Assembly: GCF_003123685.1 (NCBI RefSeq)
Contig: NZ_QCYJ01000099.1
Span: 1 to 64,000 of the forward strand
Origin: Nocardia aurea
Lineage (GTDB): Bacteria > Actinomycetota > Actinomycetes > Mycobacteriales > Mycobacteriaceae
Direction of reading: 5' to 3'
Length of the DNA: 64,000 nucleotides
The translations under genes were made by a program, and so were the position numbers. The notes beneath the pieces were generated by a model. The model made no database searches and had not been told where the DNA came from. It saw only the letters and a program-made list of their open reading frames with translations. Of this stretch, positions 17,443-26,335 are shown in pieces; position 1 is the stretch's first letter; every line of letters starts with the position of its first letter.

Positions 17443-18351
17443 TTGGACGACAGGCAGTGGGACCGGGTAGCCGGAGCCTTGCTCGGAACCGCGGCGGGCG
17501 ATGCCCTCGGCGCCGGATACGAATTCACCTATCCGGACGCCGAAGCCGAGATCGGCATGATCGGCGGCGGCATGTGCCGCTGGGCGCCCGGCGAATGGAC
17601 CGACGACACATCGATGGCTATCGCGGTCGCCCAAGCCGCCGACCCCGGCCCCGGCATCGACCTCGACGCGGTGGCCGCCGGCTTCGTCCGCTGGTTCGAC
17701 TTCGACCCACCCGACATCGGCGTCCAGACCGCCAAAGTACTCGCCACCCGCCCGAAATCCGCGCGCGAGATGCAGATACAGGCCATGACGATCGAAGGCC
17801 GCACCGGCGGCAACGGATCACTCATGCGCACCGCTCCCGTCGCGCTCGCCTACCTCGACGACGCCGAGGAATGCGACCGCATGGCCGGAATCGTCAGCGC
17901 GCTCACCCACCACGACCAGCAGGCGATCGAAGCCTGCAAGATCTGGACCTACGCCATCAGGCACGCCGTACTCGCCGGAAATCTCGACGGCGTGCGCGAC
18001 TACGTCGCACGATCCGCGAGCGCCGACTACTGGAACCGTCTGCTCGACGCCGCCGAAACCGGAGCACCCAGCGACTTCGCGCACAACGGCTGGGTCGTCC
18101 ATGCCCTCCAGACCGCATGGTGGGCCATCACCACCGCCGACGCCTCCGGCCCCGCCCACCTGCCGCTGGCCCTGGAACTGTGCGTCCGCGCGGGCGGCGA
18201 CACCGACACCACCGCCGCCATCGCGGGCGCGCTGCTCGGCGCCCGATGGGGCGCGTCCGCCGTGCCGCCGCGCTGGCGTTCCCTGCTGCACGGTTACCCC
18301 GGCCTGACCGGCGAAGACCTCGTCGCCCTCGCCATCCGCGTAGCTGGATAG
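17443..18351 (+). CDS. ADP-ribosylglycohydrolase family protein
   Basis: A 302-residue DraG/ARH-like hydrolase. The metal-binding motifs are present: GTAAGDALGAGYEF at the N-terminus, WTDDTSMA (Thr53, Asp54, Asp55), and the C-terminal GGDTDTTAAIAGALLGA supplying the second pair of Asp ligands for two Mg2+. The family removes ADP-ribose from arginine or other acceptors. No ADP-ribosyltransferase is seen nearby. A TTG start at 17443 is the only one that keeps the conserved N-terminus. A copy of the palindromic repeat follows 20 bases after the stop. Confidence 0.9.
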   Translation: MDDRQWDRVAGALLGTAAGDALGAGYEFTYPDAEAEIGMIGGGMCRWAPGEWTDDTSMAIAVAQAADPGPGIDLDAVAAGFVRWFDFDPPDIGVQTAKVLATRPKSAREMQIQAMTIEGRTGGNGSLMRTAPVALAYLDDAEECDRMAGIVSALTHHDQQAIEACKIWTYAIRHAVLAGNLDGVRDYVARSASADYWNRLLDAAETGAPSDFAHNGWVVHALQTAWWAITTADASGPAHLPLALELCVRAGGDTDTTAAIAGALLGARWGASAVPPRWRSLLHGYPGLTGEDLVALAIRVAG

Positions 18352-18371
18352 TTGGCGGCCCGGGGGCCGCG

Positions 18372-18466
18372 GGTTCGCGGCCCCCTTTGTCTCGCGTCCG
18401 AGCGGTCGAGACTCGCGCCTTCGGCGCATGCGCTTCGACCGCTCGGACGCGAGACGGGCCGCGAAC
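18372..18466. repeat. 95-base palindromic intergenic element, copy 2 (inverted)
   Basis: Outer arms 18372-18382 / 18457-18466 and inner arms 18389-18409 / 18435-18455 are the same sequences as in the copy at 7665-7758. The asymmetric centre (GACTCGCGCC...GCATGCGCT) matches the reverse complement of the other centre, so this copy is inverted. It again lies between convergent genes (ADP-ribosylglycohydrolase and the arabinosyltransferase). Similarity continues past the palindrome on one side (GGTCGCTCGT). Confidence 0.85.
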
Positions 18467-18547
18467 GGTCGCTCGTAAGACTCGCTCCGTGTGGGGTGTG
18501 TGGGGGAGGGTGGGTGCCGGATACAGGTCGACTCGGGCATCGGTCGG

Positions 18548-21500
18548 TCACCACACGGTGCTGAGTTCTCCTGGAGTCCACAGGCCGGAGTGGTCCCGTT
18601 GGGTGATCACCGGGGCGGCGGGGACCGCGCCGGAGTCGATCCTGGTCAGCTGCTGCAATTCGCCCCAGTCCCTGCGCCAGTCGTGGTTCAGGTAGGTGGC
18701 CAGGGTGCGGGCGCGCAGCAGCATATCCGACCAGCCGAGAGGACCGCCCTTGTCGTGGCTCTGCCACAGCGTGGTGATCTCGGCGCCGGGGCGGTCGGGC
18801 AGGATGCGGTAGGCGGGGATCTCGGCGATGCCGTGGCGGTGGTCGTAGGGGCGCTGGCCGGGGAATTGCAAGCCGACCATCCAGTCGGTGAGGACCGGGG
18901 TGCTGGAGCCGACCAGGTCGCGCAGTGTGGTCGTGCGCGGCACGCGAGGCGGGGTCAAGGCCAGCCACTGGGCCGGGTTCCGGTCGCGGTCGACGGCGAC
19001 GACGCGGATGACGTCGGCCGAGGGCGGGATATCGGTGAAGGGCACCCGCAGGTTGCGCCACGAAGGGGCGGGGCCGATATCGATCGGGGCCACCCGGCCC
19101 TCGGCGCGCGCGGTCGAATCGGAATCGGTCGTGCCGTATTCGATCTCGAGTGTCTGGCCGGGGGTGACGACGCCGTCTGCGTCCACCGAGCGGATCCGGC
19201 CCGCCGCGCTCAGCGCGACGATGCCCGCGCGCTGGTCCGGCGCGGGCAGCCGATACCAACCGGTGGTGAGTTCGGCGGGGCCCGCGTCACCGGATCGGTA
19301 ACTGCCGAGCACCGGGGTGGTGGCGGGATCGAGGCCGAAGGGCAGGGCGGCGCTCGCGGTACCGGATCCCGTTCCGGCGCGGGAACTGTCGGTGTTCAAC
19401 GCGTCGGCGATACTGCCGACCGAGCCGGTCGCCTCGTCGTCGGGGCGCAGGTCGTTCGCCACACCCGACGGGGTGAATCCGGTTCCGGTCCCGGCCAGCG
19501 TGGTGAACGCGTCGCCGGTGAGCGGACGCAGCATTCCCGCGTTCGGGTCCGTTTCGACCAGTACGTGTCCGGCCAGGCCCGACGGGTCGCCGGTGACGGC
19601 GTCGATATTGGAGCGCGCGAGCGAGAACGCGGGGCCCTGGGCGACGGCGGCCTTCGCGAAGGACCCCAGATCCCACACCACGAGCAGCGCGAGCGCGATG
19701 GTCAGCGGCGGCAAAAGCGAGACCCGCCAGGCGATACGCGAAACCCGGTGCGGGGTACCGGGTTCCGGCGCTCGAACCTGCCACCAGGCCGCCACCGCCA
19801 GCAGCGCGAGCGCCAGCCACAGGAACAGCTGATTCACCGCGAAACCGGCCACCACCGGCGGTTTGTCCCACCACGGCATGCCGTAGGAGGACACGTACCA
19901 CCATTCGTTGGGACCGGAGAACACCAGCGCGAGCAGGAAGGCGACCACGGCGGCGAACAGGGCCCGATTACGCGGTGTGCGCAGTACCCGGGGGCCCACC
20001 GCCATCGCGGTCAGCACCGCGACGGCGCCCGCGACACCGGCGAAGACACCGAAGTGGTGGGTCCACTTGGTCGGCGTGATCATGATGAGCACCAGCGCGC
20101 CCGCGGTGGTGCCGAGTATCCGCCGCGACGGCCCGGCCGCGGTACGCGGAATCCGGCCGCCCTTGCGCAGCACCATCACCACGCAGACCACGAGACCGGC
20201 GAGCAGCGCGAAGACACCGATCCGCCGTCCGACCGAACCGTCGGTCTCGCCCTGGAACAGGTACTGGTAGCGCAGATACTCCTGGTACCAGGGCACATCG
20301 GGACCGATGACGTGGTGCACGCGCTGCATCTCGAGCGCGGCGGCGATCGGCTGGTCGGCGAACGCGATCGCCAGCACCAGCAGTCCGGCCGCGACCAGCG
20401 GCGCGACCAGCACGGCGAAACCGAGCAGCCACCGCCCCGGACGCAGACCCGGGCCGACGCGCTCGATGACGATGCGCGCCACCGGCCGCAATCCCGCGAG
20501 CAGCGCCGCGATACAGATGACACCGGAAGGTCCCGCCGTCACGGTGAAGGCCGCGACCAGCACCGCGAACGCGGCGGGCAACATCCGCCGCGTCGCGATC
20601 GCGCGCTCGACCGCGCACCACGTCAGCAGCAGGCCCAGCGCTACGGGCGGTTCCGGACGCAGACCGTTGTCGTAGGCCATCCACACGGTGAGGAAGCCGA
20701 ACGCGCCGGTCCACCGGGCGACCGCGCTGTGACGCACCGCGACTCCGAGCCGGGGCACGACGACGCGGCTGAGCAGCAGCCAGATGAACACACCGCACAG
20801 CAGGGCGGGCAGGCGCACCCACGGACTCGCCGTCGATATCTGCGCCATGACCCTGATGAGGTCGTAGTACGGCGTGCCGACCGGATTCTCGGGGACGCCG
20901 AAGTAGGCGAAATAGTTGGCCATATAGCCCGAAGCGCCCGAAGCGCGGGCCATGCCGAGTTGATAACCGTCGTCGGAGGTGGTGGAACCGATGAAATGCC
21001 AGATCACCAGTGTCGACACGACGACGCCGTCGAGGATCGTGAACTGCCGCGGCAGCGAGAAGGGCCGTCGTCGCGTCGGCCGCATGCCGTCACGCCGGTC
21101 CAGTCGCGCCAGCGCGATCAGCGCTACCGCGGTCGCCAGGACGGCCAGCCAGATCGCCGCGCGTTTGAGCGGCGTCGGGGACGAGGAGAACCTGGTATCG
21201 AGTTCGGCCGTGACCCGAGTGCCGTTCGCGACGTCCAGATCGCTGTAGATGCCGACCATCTGCGGGCGGAAATCCCCGGTCAGGGTGACCGGCGCGATGC
21301 CGGACGCGCTGAGGGTCGCGGTCGCCGTCGCGTTGTCGGCGTCCACCGTGAGGACGCAGCCGGGTTCGAGTCGATCGAGCGCGACGGTGAACAGCGCCTG
21401 ATTGCGCAACACCACGTCGAGCCGGGCCGGGGTGTCCTCGGAGCGAGCCTGCACCTGGGCGATGAATCCGTACCTGGCCAGGTCGGGGGCTCCGGTCGGG

Positions 21501-21817
21501 CCGGTCGCCGCGAGCACACCGCCGTCGGCGGCGAGCCGATCGATCGCCGCGCAGGGCACCGTCGCGTGGAAGGTGGACGGCGCGTAGGCGATCAGGGGCG
21601 CCTCGATACTGCGCGTCGAATCCGCCTGCGGCCAGGACAGCGTCGCCGCGTCCACCCGGATCGGGAGCAGCGGCACCGCGATCGCGCAGAGCGCGCCGAT
21701 CAATGCCGCGATGAGGGCGACAGGAGCGGCCCAGCCTCCGCGCGCGACGCGCGGTCCCGTCCCGTTGTCGATTTCCCGGACGGACGGCTGCCCCGCCCAC
21801 ACCATCGTGTCAGCCAC
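18548..21817 (-). CDS. Emb-type arabinosyltransferase
   Basis: A 1089-residue GT-C arabinosyltransferase of the EmbA/EmbB/EmbC family, the ethambutol target. It has about 13 membrane helices, a first large periplasmic domain (about 60-210), the active-site loop TTSDDGYQLGMARASG with the conserved DDGY pair, and a C-terminal carbohydrate-binding domain of about 400 residues. It transfers arabinose from decaprenyl-phosphoryl-arabinose to arabinogalactan or lipoarabinomannan. Only one emb gene lies in the window, and which of A, B or C it resembles most cannot be decided by eye. GTG at 21817 is the start; an ATG 12 bases inside is an alternative. Confidence 0.92.
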   Translation of the reverse strand: MADTMVWAGQPSVREIDNGTGPRVARGGWAAPVALIAALIGALCAIAVPLLPIRVDAATLSWPQADSTRSIEAPLIAYAPSTFHATVPCAAIDRLAADGGVLAATGPTGAPDLARYGFIAQVQARSEDTPARLDVVLRNQALFTVALDRLEPGCVLTVDADNATATATLSASGIAPVTLTGDFRPQMVGIYSDLDVANGTRVTAELDTRFSSSPTPLKRAAIWLAVLATAVALIALARLDRRDGMRPTRRRPFSLPRQFTILDGVVVSTLVIWHFIGSTTSDDGYQLGMARASGASGYMANYFAYFGVPENPVGTPYYDLIRVMAQISTASPWVRLPALLCGVFIWLLLSRVVVPRLGVAVRHSAVARWTGAFGFLTVWMAYDNGLRPEPPVALGLLLTWCAVERAIATRRMLPAAFAVLVAAFTVTAGPSGVICIAALLAGLRPVARIVIERVGPGLRPGRWLLGFAVLVAPLVAAGLLVLAIAFADQPIAAALEMQRVHHVIGPDVPWYQEYLRYQYLFQGETDGSVGRRIGVFALLAGLVVCVVMVLRKGGRIPRTAAGPSRRILGTTAGALVLIMITPTKWTHHFGVFAGVAGAVAVLTAMAVGPRVLRTPRNRALFAAVVAFLLALVFSGPNEWWYVSSYGMPWWDKPPVVAGFAVNQLFLWLALALLAVAAWWQVRAPEPGTPHRVSRIAWRVSLLPPLTIALALLVVWDLGSFAKAAVAQGPAFSLARSNIDAVTGDPSGLAGHVLVETDPNAGMLRPLTGDAFTTLAGTGTGFTPSGVANDLRPDDEATGSVGSIADALNTDSSRAGTGSGTASAALPFGLDPATTPVLGSYRSGDAGPAELTTGWYRLPAPDQRAGIVALSAAGRIRSVDADGVVTPGQTLEIEYGTTDSDSTARAEGRVAPIDIGPAPSWRNLRVPFTDIPPSADVIRVVAVDRDRNPAQWLALTPPRVPRTTTLRDLVGSSTPVLTDWMVGLQFPGQRPYDHRHGIAEIPAYRILPDRPGAEITTLWQSHDKGGPLGWSDMLLRARTLATYLNHDWRRDWGELQQLTRIDSGAVPAAPVITQRDHSGLWTPGELSTVW

Positions 21818-21938
21818 GGAGGGTGATGGTAACCATCATTCCTGAGAGCGAAAACCGTTGCCGGTACCGCACAGTCGCTCTCGTCCCCGGCTCCGACCTC
21901 CTGGCCTGCGCGTTCACCGGAAATAACCGACCGGAAAC

Positions 21939-21982
21939 ATGTGGAGGGCGCCCGGCCCGACGGACCGGAACGCCCTCCACAT
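21939..21982 (-). terminator. Hairpin after the MTB12-like gene
   Basis: Perfect 12-base arms (ATGTGGAGGGCG at 21939-21950, its complement at 21971-21982) with a 20-base loop, beginning 6 bases after the stop of the MTB12-like gene. No T-run follows, which is usual in high-GC actinobacteria. Confidence 0.8.
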
Positions 21983-21987
21983 CGATC

Positions 21988-22485
21988 TCAGCTGCAGGCG
22001 GTCGACTGCTGACCGAGGGCTGCCAGCATCTGGCAGGCCCACGCCTTCTGGACCTTCCACACACCGTCCTCGGCGACGAACGGCACGTCGGCGATGTTCT
22101 CCTGGCCGTTCAGGACGACCTTGGCCTTGGCGTTGATGGTGTCACCGAACGCGGTGACCTCGGTGACCTCGACCGAGGCATTGGTGGCCTTGTACGCCTC
22201 GGCCAGGCGGTTCGGCAGCTCCGGATCGGCCTCGGCGCCCTGCACCATGTTCAGCTTCTCGGAGTTGGGCACCGAGGGATCCAGCGCCTTCTGCAACTGC
22301 GCGTTCAACTCCGCCACGCTCGGGACCGGCGGCACGTTCGCCGCGACGGTGGCCTTCGCACTGGTCGACGTCTTGGTCGGCTTGGCGGTGTCGTTCTTGT
22401 CGTCGCTGCCGCATGCGGTCATGCTCAGAGCGGCGACAACGGCGAGGCCGGCGATCGCGATGCGTCCAGTCTTACGAAGCTTCAA
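21988..22485 (-). CDS. MTB12-like lipoprotein antigen
   Basis: A 165-residue lipoprotein. A TTG start at 22485 follows AAGGACGAGCAG, a good ribosome site, and gives a short signal peptide with lipobox SMTAC. The mature domain (VPSVAELNAQLQKALDPSV ... FVAEDGVWKVQKAWACQML) matches the C-terminal domain of mycobacterial low-molecular-weight antigen MTB12 and DUF4878-like folds. Two late cysteines may form a disulfide. Role unknown; secreted antigens of this type are abundant. It follows dinB in the same direction but has its own terminator. Confidence 0.8.
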   Translation of the reverse strand: MKLRKTGRIAIAGLAVVAALSMTACGSDDKNDTAKPTKTSTSAKATVAANVPPVPSVAELNAQLQKALDPSVPNSEKLNMVQGAEADPELPNRLAEAYKATNASVEVTEVTAFGDTINAKAKVVLNGQENIADVPFVAEDGVWKVQKAWACQMLAALGQQSTACS

Positions 22486-22590
22486 CTGCTCGTCCTTTGC
22501 GTTCGAGTAGGTGGTCACGGGAGGTATCCCGACATCGCCGCGCGGCTTCACCTTCACCGGCGGCGCTGCACGGCTCACACAGGCTACCGG

Positions 22591-23976
22591 TCAGTGGAGA
22601 CTGCCGAGCGGATCCGCCCGGGACAGACCGATGTCGTCGGCGCTGAAGGTACGCGCTGGACCCGGCCCTGTCGAGCTTGTCTCGAACCGTACGGTAACCA
22701 CGCCGAGTCCCGCGCCCTGCACCCACCCGTGTCCGAATTCCGGATGTGACACGTCCATTCCGGGAAACCAGTGCGCGCGACCCGCACCACCCGCGCCCAC
22801 CGACTCGGCGACAGGCTCTGAGCCCCAACCGGTTTCGGAGACGTCCTCGATCGGCATCTGGTCGAGTTCGGGGAAGAGCGATTCCTGGCGCACCGTCGAG
22901 AGTCCACCGAATCCGACGCCTACCAACCGGATCGGACCGAGTTCGGCCGGATCGATCGCCGAACGCTGCGCCGCGGTGCCGAGGGTGATCGGATCGGTGG
23001 TCGCGTACGGGAGTGTGAACGATCGGGTCACGATGCTCATATCCGATTTCCTGAGTTTGAGCACCACGGTGCGCGCGGCGCGTCCGTCCTTCTCCAGTCG
23101 ACGGTGCGCGGCGGCCGTCATCGCCTCGATCGCGGATCGGAGTCCGGCCATGGTGACGATATCGGTGGCGAATGTGGTCTCGGCGCTGATCTGTTTGGCC
23201 TCCGCGCGTTCGGCGACCGGGCGATCGTCGATTCCGCGCGCCAGCCGGTGCATCGATGACCCCACGCTGCCGCCGAGAATCGACACCGCCTCCTGCTCGG
23301 GCAGGGCCGCGAACGCGCCGACGGTCTCGATGCCGAGCGATCGCAGTTTCGCCTCGGCCACCGGACCGATCCCCCACAGCTTGCGCACCGGCAGTCCTTC
23401 CAACAGTTCTCGCTGTTCGACGGGCGAAATCACGCGGATACCATCGGGTTTGGCCAAGCCGGAGGCGATCTTGGCGAGTTGTTTCCCGGTACCCGCCCCG
23501 ACCGAGGCCACGAGTCCGGTCCGTTCGAGGACCAGCGACCGCAGTTCGGCGCAGAATTCGTGCACGGCGGCGGTACTCGCCCCGGCGAGTTCGACGGGTT
23601 CGCCGAACGCCTCGTCGAACGACAACGTCTCCAGCACCGGAATCCGGCCGCGCAACGCGTCGAAGACCCGGCCGCTGACGACTCCGTAGACGACACCGCG
23701 CGCGGGCACCACCACGGCCGCGCCCCCGACGAGCCGCCTGGCCTGATGCATCGGCATCGCCGAGCGCGCGCCGAAAACCCTCGCCTCGTAACTGGCGCCC
23801 GCCACCACACCGCGACCGCCCGCGCCGCCGACGAGCACCGGTCGTCCGCGCAGGGTCGGCCGGGTCAGCTGTTCGACCGAGGCGAAGAAGGCATCCATAT
23901 CGATGTGGAGCACCCAGCGGCGCGCGACCCGATCGGCGTGATCGGGCGGGTAGGGCTGTCGCACGGTCGCGTTCAC
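22591..23976 (-). CDS. dinB: DNA polymerase IV (Y-family)
   Basis: A 461-residue Y-family polymerase. Seen: LHIDMDAFFASVEQ (Asp26, Asp28), steric and YEAR motif (SYEARVFG), and the catalytic SFDEAF (Asp121, Glu122), where most homologues have S(L/I)DEAY. The C-terminal little-finger domain contains ISAETTFATDI. The final residues do not show a clear beta-clamp motif. It would perform error-prone translesion synthesis. GTG at 23976. Confidence 0.93.
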   Translation of the reverse strand: MNATVRQPYPPDHADRVARRWVLHIDMDAFFASVEQLTRPTLRGRPVLVGGAGGRGVVAGASYEARVFGARSAMPMHQARRLVGGAAVVVPARGVVYGVVSGRVFDALRGRIPVLETLSFDEAFGEPVELAGASTAAVHEFCAELRSLVLERTGLVASVGAGTGKQLAKIASGLAKPDGIRVISPVEQRELLEGLPVRKLWGIGPVAEAKLRSLGIETVGAFAALPEQEAVSILGGSVGSSMHRLARGIDDRPVAERAEAKQISAETTFATDIVTMAGLRSAIEAMTAAAHRRLEKDGRAARTVVLKLRKSDMSIVTRSFTLPYATTDPITLGTAAQRSAIDPAELGPIRLVGVGFGGLSTVRQESLFPELDQMPIEDVSETGWGSEPVAESVGAGGAGRAHWFPGMDVSHPEFGHGWVQGAGLGVVTVRFETSSTGPGPARTFSADDIGLSRADPLGSLH

Positions 23977-24424
23977 TGCGGCGTCGCTGAATATTTCCCG
24001 GACCGAAATTCCCCGGATCCGGCGGACCCCGCGAGGTCGGGCCGGGGCGCCCGCCGTCGAGGGCGGGCGCGCACGTCACCGCTACTCACGGCCGTTGTCC
24101 GGTGCGTCCACTCACGCACCGGAATCTACGCCGCGCCACCGACACGTCCACGCCCTCGGTGAGCCGTCGCGTGCCGAAGGAATCCGGTTCGCCCATGGCG
24201 GGTCGGGGCAGCGTATCGCGGGCCACGCGGCCGGACGCGCCGCGCTCGTCACCGGCCGGTAGCTGTCGATCCGCTGTGAGTATGCGGGCGACCGCACCGG
24301 CGACCCCGCGCCCACCGAACGGGCCGTGACCTGGACCGATACCTCCGTCGCCCAAGATCGACACGGGCGCGCCAACGCCCGCCGAACGGGCCAGGGAGCA
24401 CCGGAGGTATGTGATGATCGGTTC
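23977..24424. other. Gap between dinB and galU without a convincing gene
   Basis: 448 bases between divergent genes. A minus-strand frame at 24086-24364 has gene-like third-position GC and Gly/Ala/Val composition (92 codons from GTG) but no ribosome site and no recognisable family. In mycobacteria the gene next to galU on the other strand is 5-formyltetrahydrofolate cyclo-ligase; none of the frames here shows its motifs. The region must contain the dinB and galU promoters. GGAGG at 24403-24407 lies 17 bases before the galU ATG, farther than usual. Confidence 0.5.
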
Positions 24425-25309
24425 ATGAAGATCCGCAAAGCCGTCATCCCGGCTGCCGGAATCGGCTCACGCCTACTCCCGCTGACCAAGGCCATCCCCA
24501 AAGAGATGCTGCCGGTCGGCGACAAACCCGTCATCGAGCACACCGTCCGCGAGTTGGTGGCTTCCGGCATCACCGATATCACGATCGTGGTCAGCGGCGG
24601 CAAGTCGTTGATCCAGGATCATTTCCGTCCGAACCCCGCGCTCGTCGCCCAGCTGCGCGCCGACGGGAAGACCGCGTACGCCGATGCGGTCGCCGAGGTC
24701 GGCGATCTGTCCCGGCTCGGCCACATCACCTATCTCGACCAGCACGGCCCCTACGGCAACGGCACACCCGTGCTGAACGCCGCCCGCAACGCCGGTGACG
24801 AACCCATGCTGGTGCTCTGGCCCGACGACGTGTTCGTCGCCGACGTGCCACGCGCCCAGCAGCTGATCGACGCCTACGAGTCCACCGGCGCGCCGGTGCT
24901 CGCGCTGATGCCGATGGCCCCGTCCGATTCGCAACGTTACGGCGTGCCCGTTGTCGCCGACGATCGCGGCGACGGTCTGCTGCGCATCACCGGTCTGATG
25001 GAGAAGCCCAAGCCCGAAGACGCGCCGTCGGCCTTCGCCGCGATCGGCGGCTATGTCGTGACCCCCGGCATCGTCGACGAACTGCGACGGCAGACCGAGC
25101 GCTGGTATCAGCACCGCGAGGGCGAGGTCTATCTGACCGATGCCATCAACGCGCACGCCTCGCGCAATCCGGTCTTCGGTCAGGTCATCAGCGGTCGCTG
25201 GTACGACACCGGCAATCCCGCCGACTACCTGGTCGCCCAATTCGCTTCCGCGCTCGCGCATCCGGAGTACGGGCCGCTGTTGCACCAACTGGTCGCGGAG
25301 ACCGTCTAG
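24425..25309 (+). CDS. galU: UTP-glucose-1-phosphate uridylyltransferase
   Basis: A 294-residue nucleotidyltransferase that makes UDP-glucose. The N-terminal KAVIPAAGIGSRLLPLTKAIPKEMLPVGDKPVIEH is the GalU signature (nucleotide loop plus Lys of PKEMLPV), with WPDDVFV and the Mg2+ site further on. Length is near that of mycobacterial GalU (306). UDP-glucose feeds trehalose, galactan and glycolipid synthesis. ATG at 24425 is the first in-frame start. It is convergent with the NlpC/P60 gene, 22 bases apart. Confidence 0.92.
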   Translation: MKIRKAVIPAAGIGSRLLPLTKAIPKEMLPVGDKPVIEHTVRELVASGITDITIVVSGGKSLIQDHFRPNPALVAQLRADGKTAYADAVAEVGDLSRLGHITYLDQHGPYGNGTPVLNAARNAGDEPMLVLWPDDVFVADVPRAQQLIDAYESTGAPVLALMPMAPSDSQRYGVPVVADDRGDGLLRITGLMEKPKPEDAPSAFAAIGGYVVTPGIVDELRRQTERWYQHREGEVYLTDAINAHASRNPVFGQVISGRWYDTGNPADYLVAQFASALAHPEYGPLLHQLVAETV

Positions 25310-25331
25310 CGTCCGTGTGCGGCCCGGTCGG

Positions 25332-25853
25332 TCAGAAGCGGCGGATCGCGTAGATGTCGAACCTGTCCAGCGGGGTCAGGCCGACCGGGACGCCCCAGTC
25401 GAAGGCATTGAGCACCTGGCCGAATCCGGCGTAGATGCCGACGTGCGAACCGTCGCTGTTGAGGACGACGACGTCGCCGGGTGACAGCGCGTAGCGCGGG
25501 ACCGGCGCACCGACCGTGGCCTGCTGCCAGGTGGTACGCGGAAGGCTCACGCCGACCTGCCGGAACGCCCACTGCACCAGCCCCGAGCAATCCCACGAAT
25601 TCGGGCCGACACCGCCCCATTCGTAGGGCTTGCCGGTCTGGGTGGTCGCCGCGGCCAGCGCGCCGAGTCCGGCGATGCTCGGCACCGGAAGTGCCGCCGA
25701 TCCGCTGGAACTGCCGGAGCCGGAACCGGATGCCGATCCGGAGCTGCCCGATACGCTCTCGGTATCCGATAATGCGGGCCCGGCCAGCAGCAGAGTGGCC
25801 GTGGCGGAGATGAAGAAGCCGAAGATCATCCGGCGCAACGGTTTCCTGTTCAC
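25332..25853 (-). CDS. NlpC/P60 peptidoglycan endopeptidase, secreted
   Basis: A 173-residue exported cell-wall hydrolase. The start GTG at 25853 follows GAGGGGCGA. A signal sequence (about 9-29) leads to a Ser/Gly-rich linker (31-53) and an NlpC/P60 domain with catalytic Cys89 (WDCSGLVQWAF) and His137 (SHVGIYAG), polar third residue near Asn149. It would cut D-Glu to diaminopimelate bonds in peptidoglycan stems, like mycobacterial Rip proteins, though it lacks their N-terminal inhibitory helical domain. A 480-base leader with CRP-like and hairpin signals precedes it. Confidence 0.9.
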   Translation of the reverse strand: MNRKPLRRMIFGFFISATATLLLAGPALSDTESVSGSSGSASGSGSGSSSGSAALPVPSIAGLGALAAATTQTGKPYEWGGVGPNSWDCSGLVQWAFRQVGVSLPRTTWQQATVGAPVPRYALSPGDVVVLNSDGSHVGIYAGFGQVLNAFDWGVPVGLTPLDRFDIYAIRRF

Positions 25854-25884
25854 GTGCTCGCCCCTCACTGTCGGCCTAGCTGTC

Positions 25885-25902
25885 GGCCGCCGAACGGCGG
25901 CC
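25885..25902 (-). promoter_or_regulatory. Leader hairpin before the NlpC/P60 gene
   Basis: GGCCGCC-GAAC-GGCGGCC is a perfect 7-bp stem with a 4-base loop, flanked by TAGC...GCTA that could extend it. It lies about 30 bases before the start codon, so it could influence translation or be an attenuator. A c-di-AMP (ydaO) riboswitch was looked for and not convincingly found. Confidence 0.45.
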
Positions 25903-26117
25903 TGGCTAACTCTTAGCATCTGTCCCGAGGCGGGAAAGTTGCCGTAGACCACAGCGCGTCATCGGACTGTCGGAGCCCGGAAAACGCGGTTCACGTAGGA
26001 CAAACCACTGATCATGCACCCGAATCGTCGAGAGTGCCTCTCGACCACACCGGTCACATCCGTAAATTCTGCCGGGCTCGACAAGATCGCCACAATGCTT
26101 CCAGCAAATATTTAGCA

Positions 26118-26133
26118 TGTGACCTTTATCACA
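26118..26133. promoter_or_regulatory. CRP/GlxR-type cAMP-receptor binding site
   Basis: TGTGACCTTTATCACA is a perfect match to TGTGA-N6-TCACA, the site of CRP family regulators including mycobacterial Crp and corynebacterial GlxR. It is in an A+T-rich island between the ileS terminator and the NlpC/P60 gene, 265 bases from the latter's start, so the likely target is that gene. Confidence 0.7.
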
Positions 26134-26138
26134 AGAAT

Positions 26139-26159
26139 CTGCTTGTAAATCGCAAGCAG
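26139..26159. promoter_or_regulatory. Second dyad next to the CRP-like site
   Basis: CTGCTTG-TAAATCG-CAAGCAG: perfect 7-base arms with a 7-base A+T-rich spacer, 5 bases from the CRP-like site. It could be an operator for another regulator or a hairpin. The rest of 25903-26294 shows no gene. Confidence 0.45.
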
Positions 26160-26294
26160 TCCGGGTCAGTCGAACCGGCACGCCACCCGCTTTCGGGCGA
26201 CCGCGAACCCCACGCGGAGGGCGACGAGCGAAGACCCGGCGGAGGCGGCGACAGTCGAGCCGCGTGGTCGACGGCACCCGCGACGAACGAACAG

Positions 26295-26330
26295 GCCCGT
26301 CGGGGCGAGCGTGCGCCCGCCCCGACGGGC
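26295..26330 (-). terminator. Hairpin terminator after ileS
   Basis: CCCGTCGGGGCG and CGCCCCGACGGG are 12-base complementary arms around a 10-base loop, starting 6 bases beyond the ileS stop. Confidence 0.85.
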
Positions 26331-26335
26331 TCCGA

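Noticed and set aside
18491..21826. A 1111-codon open frame on the plus strand
   Set aside because: Exactly antisense to the Emb arabinosyltransferase; Arg/Gly/His-rich composition typical of a high-GC shadow frame, no domain.
25854..26100. c-di-AMP (ydaO) riboswitch
   Set aside because: Only a short CCGACAGCTA resemblance; the conserved GGGGAACC and GGTGAA blocks are missing.
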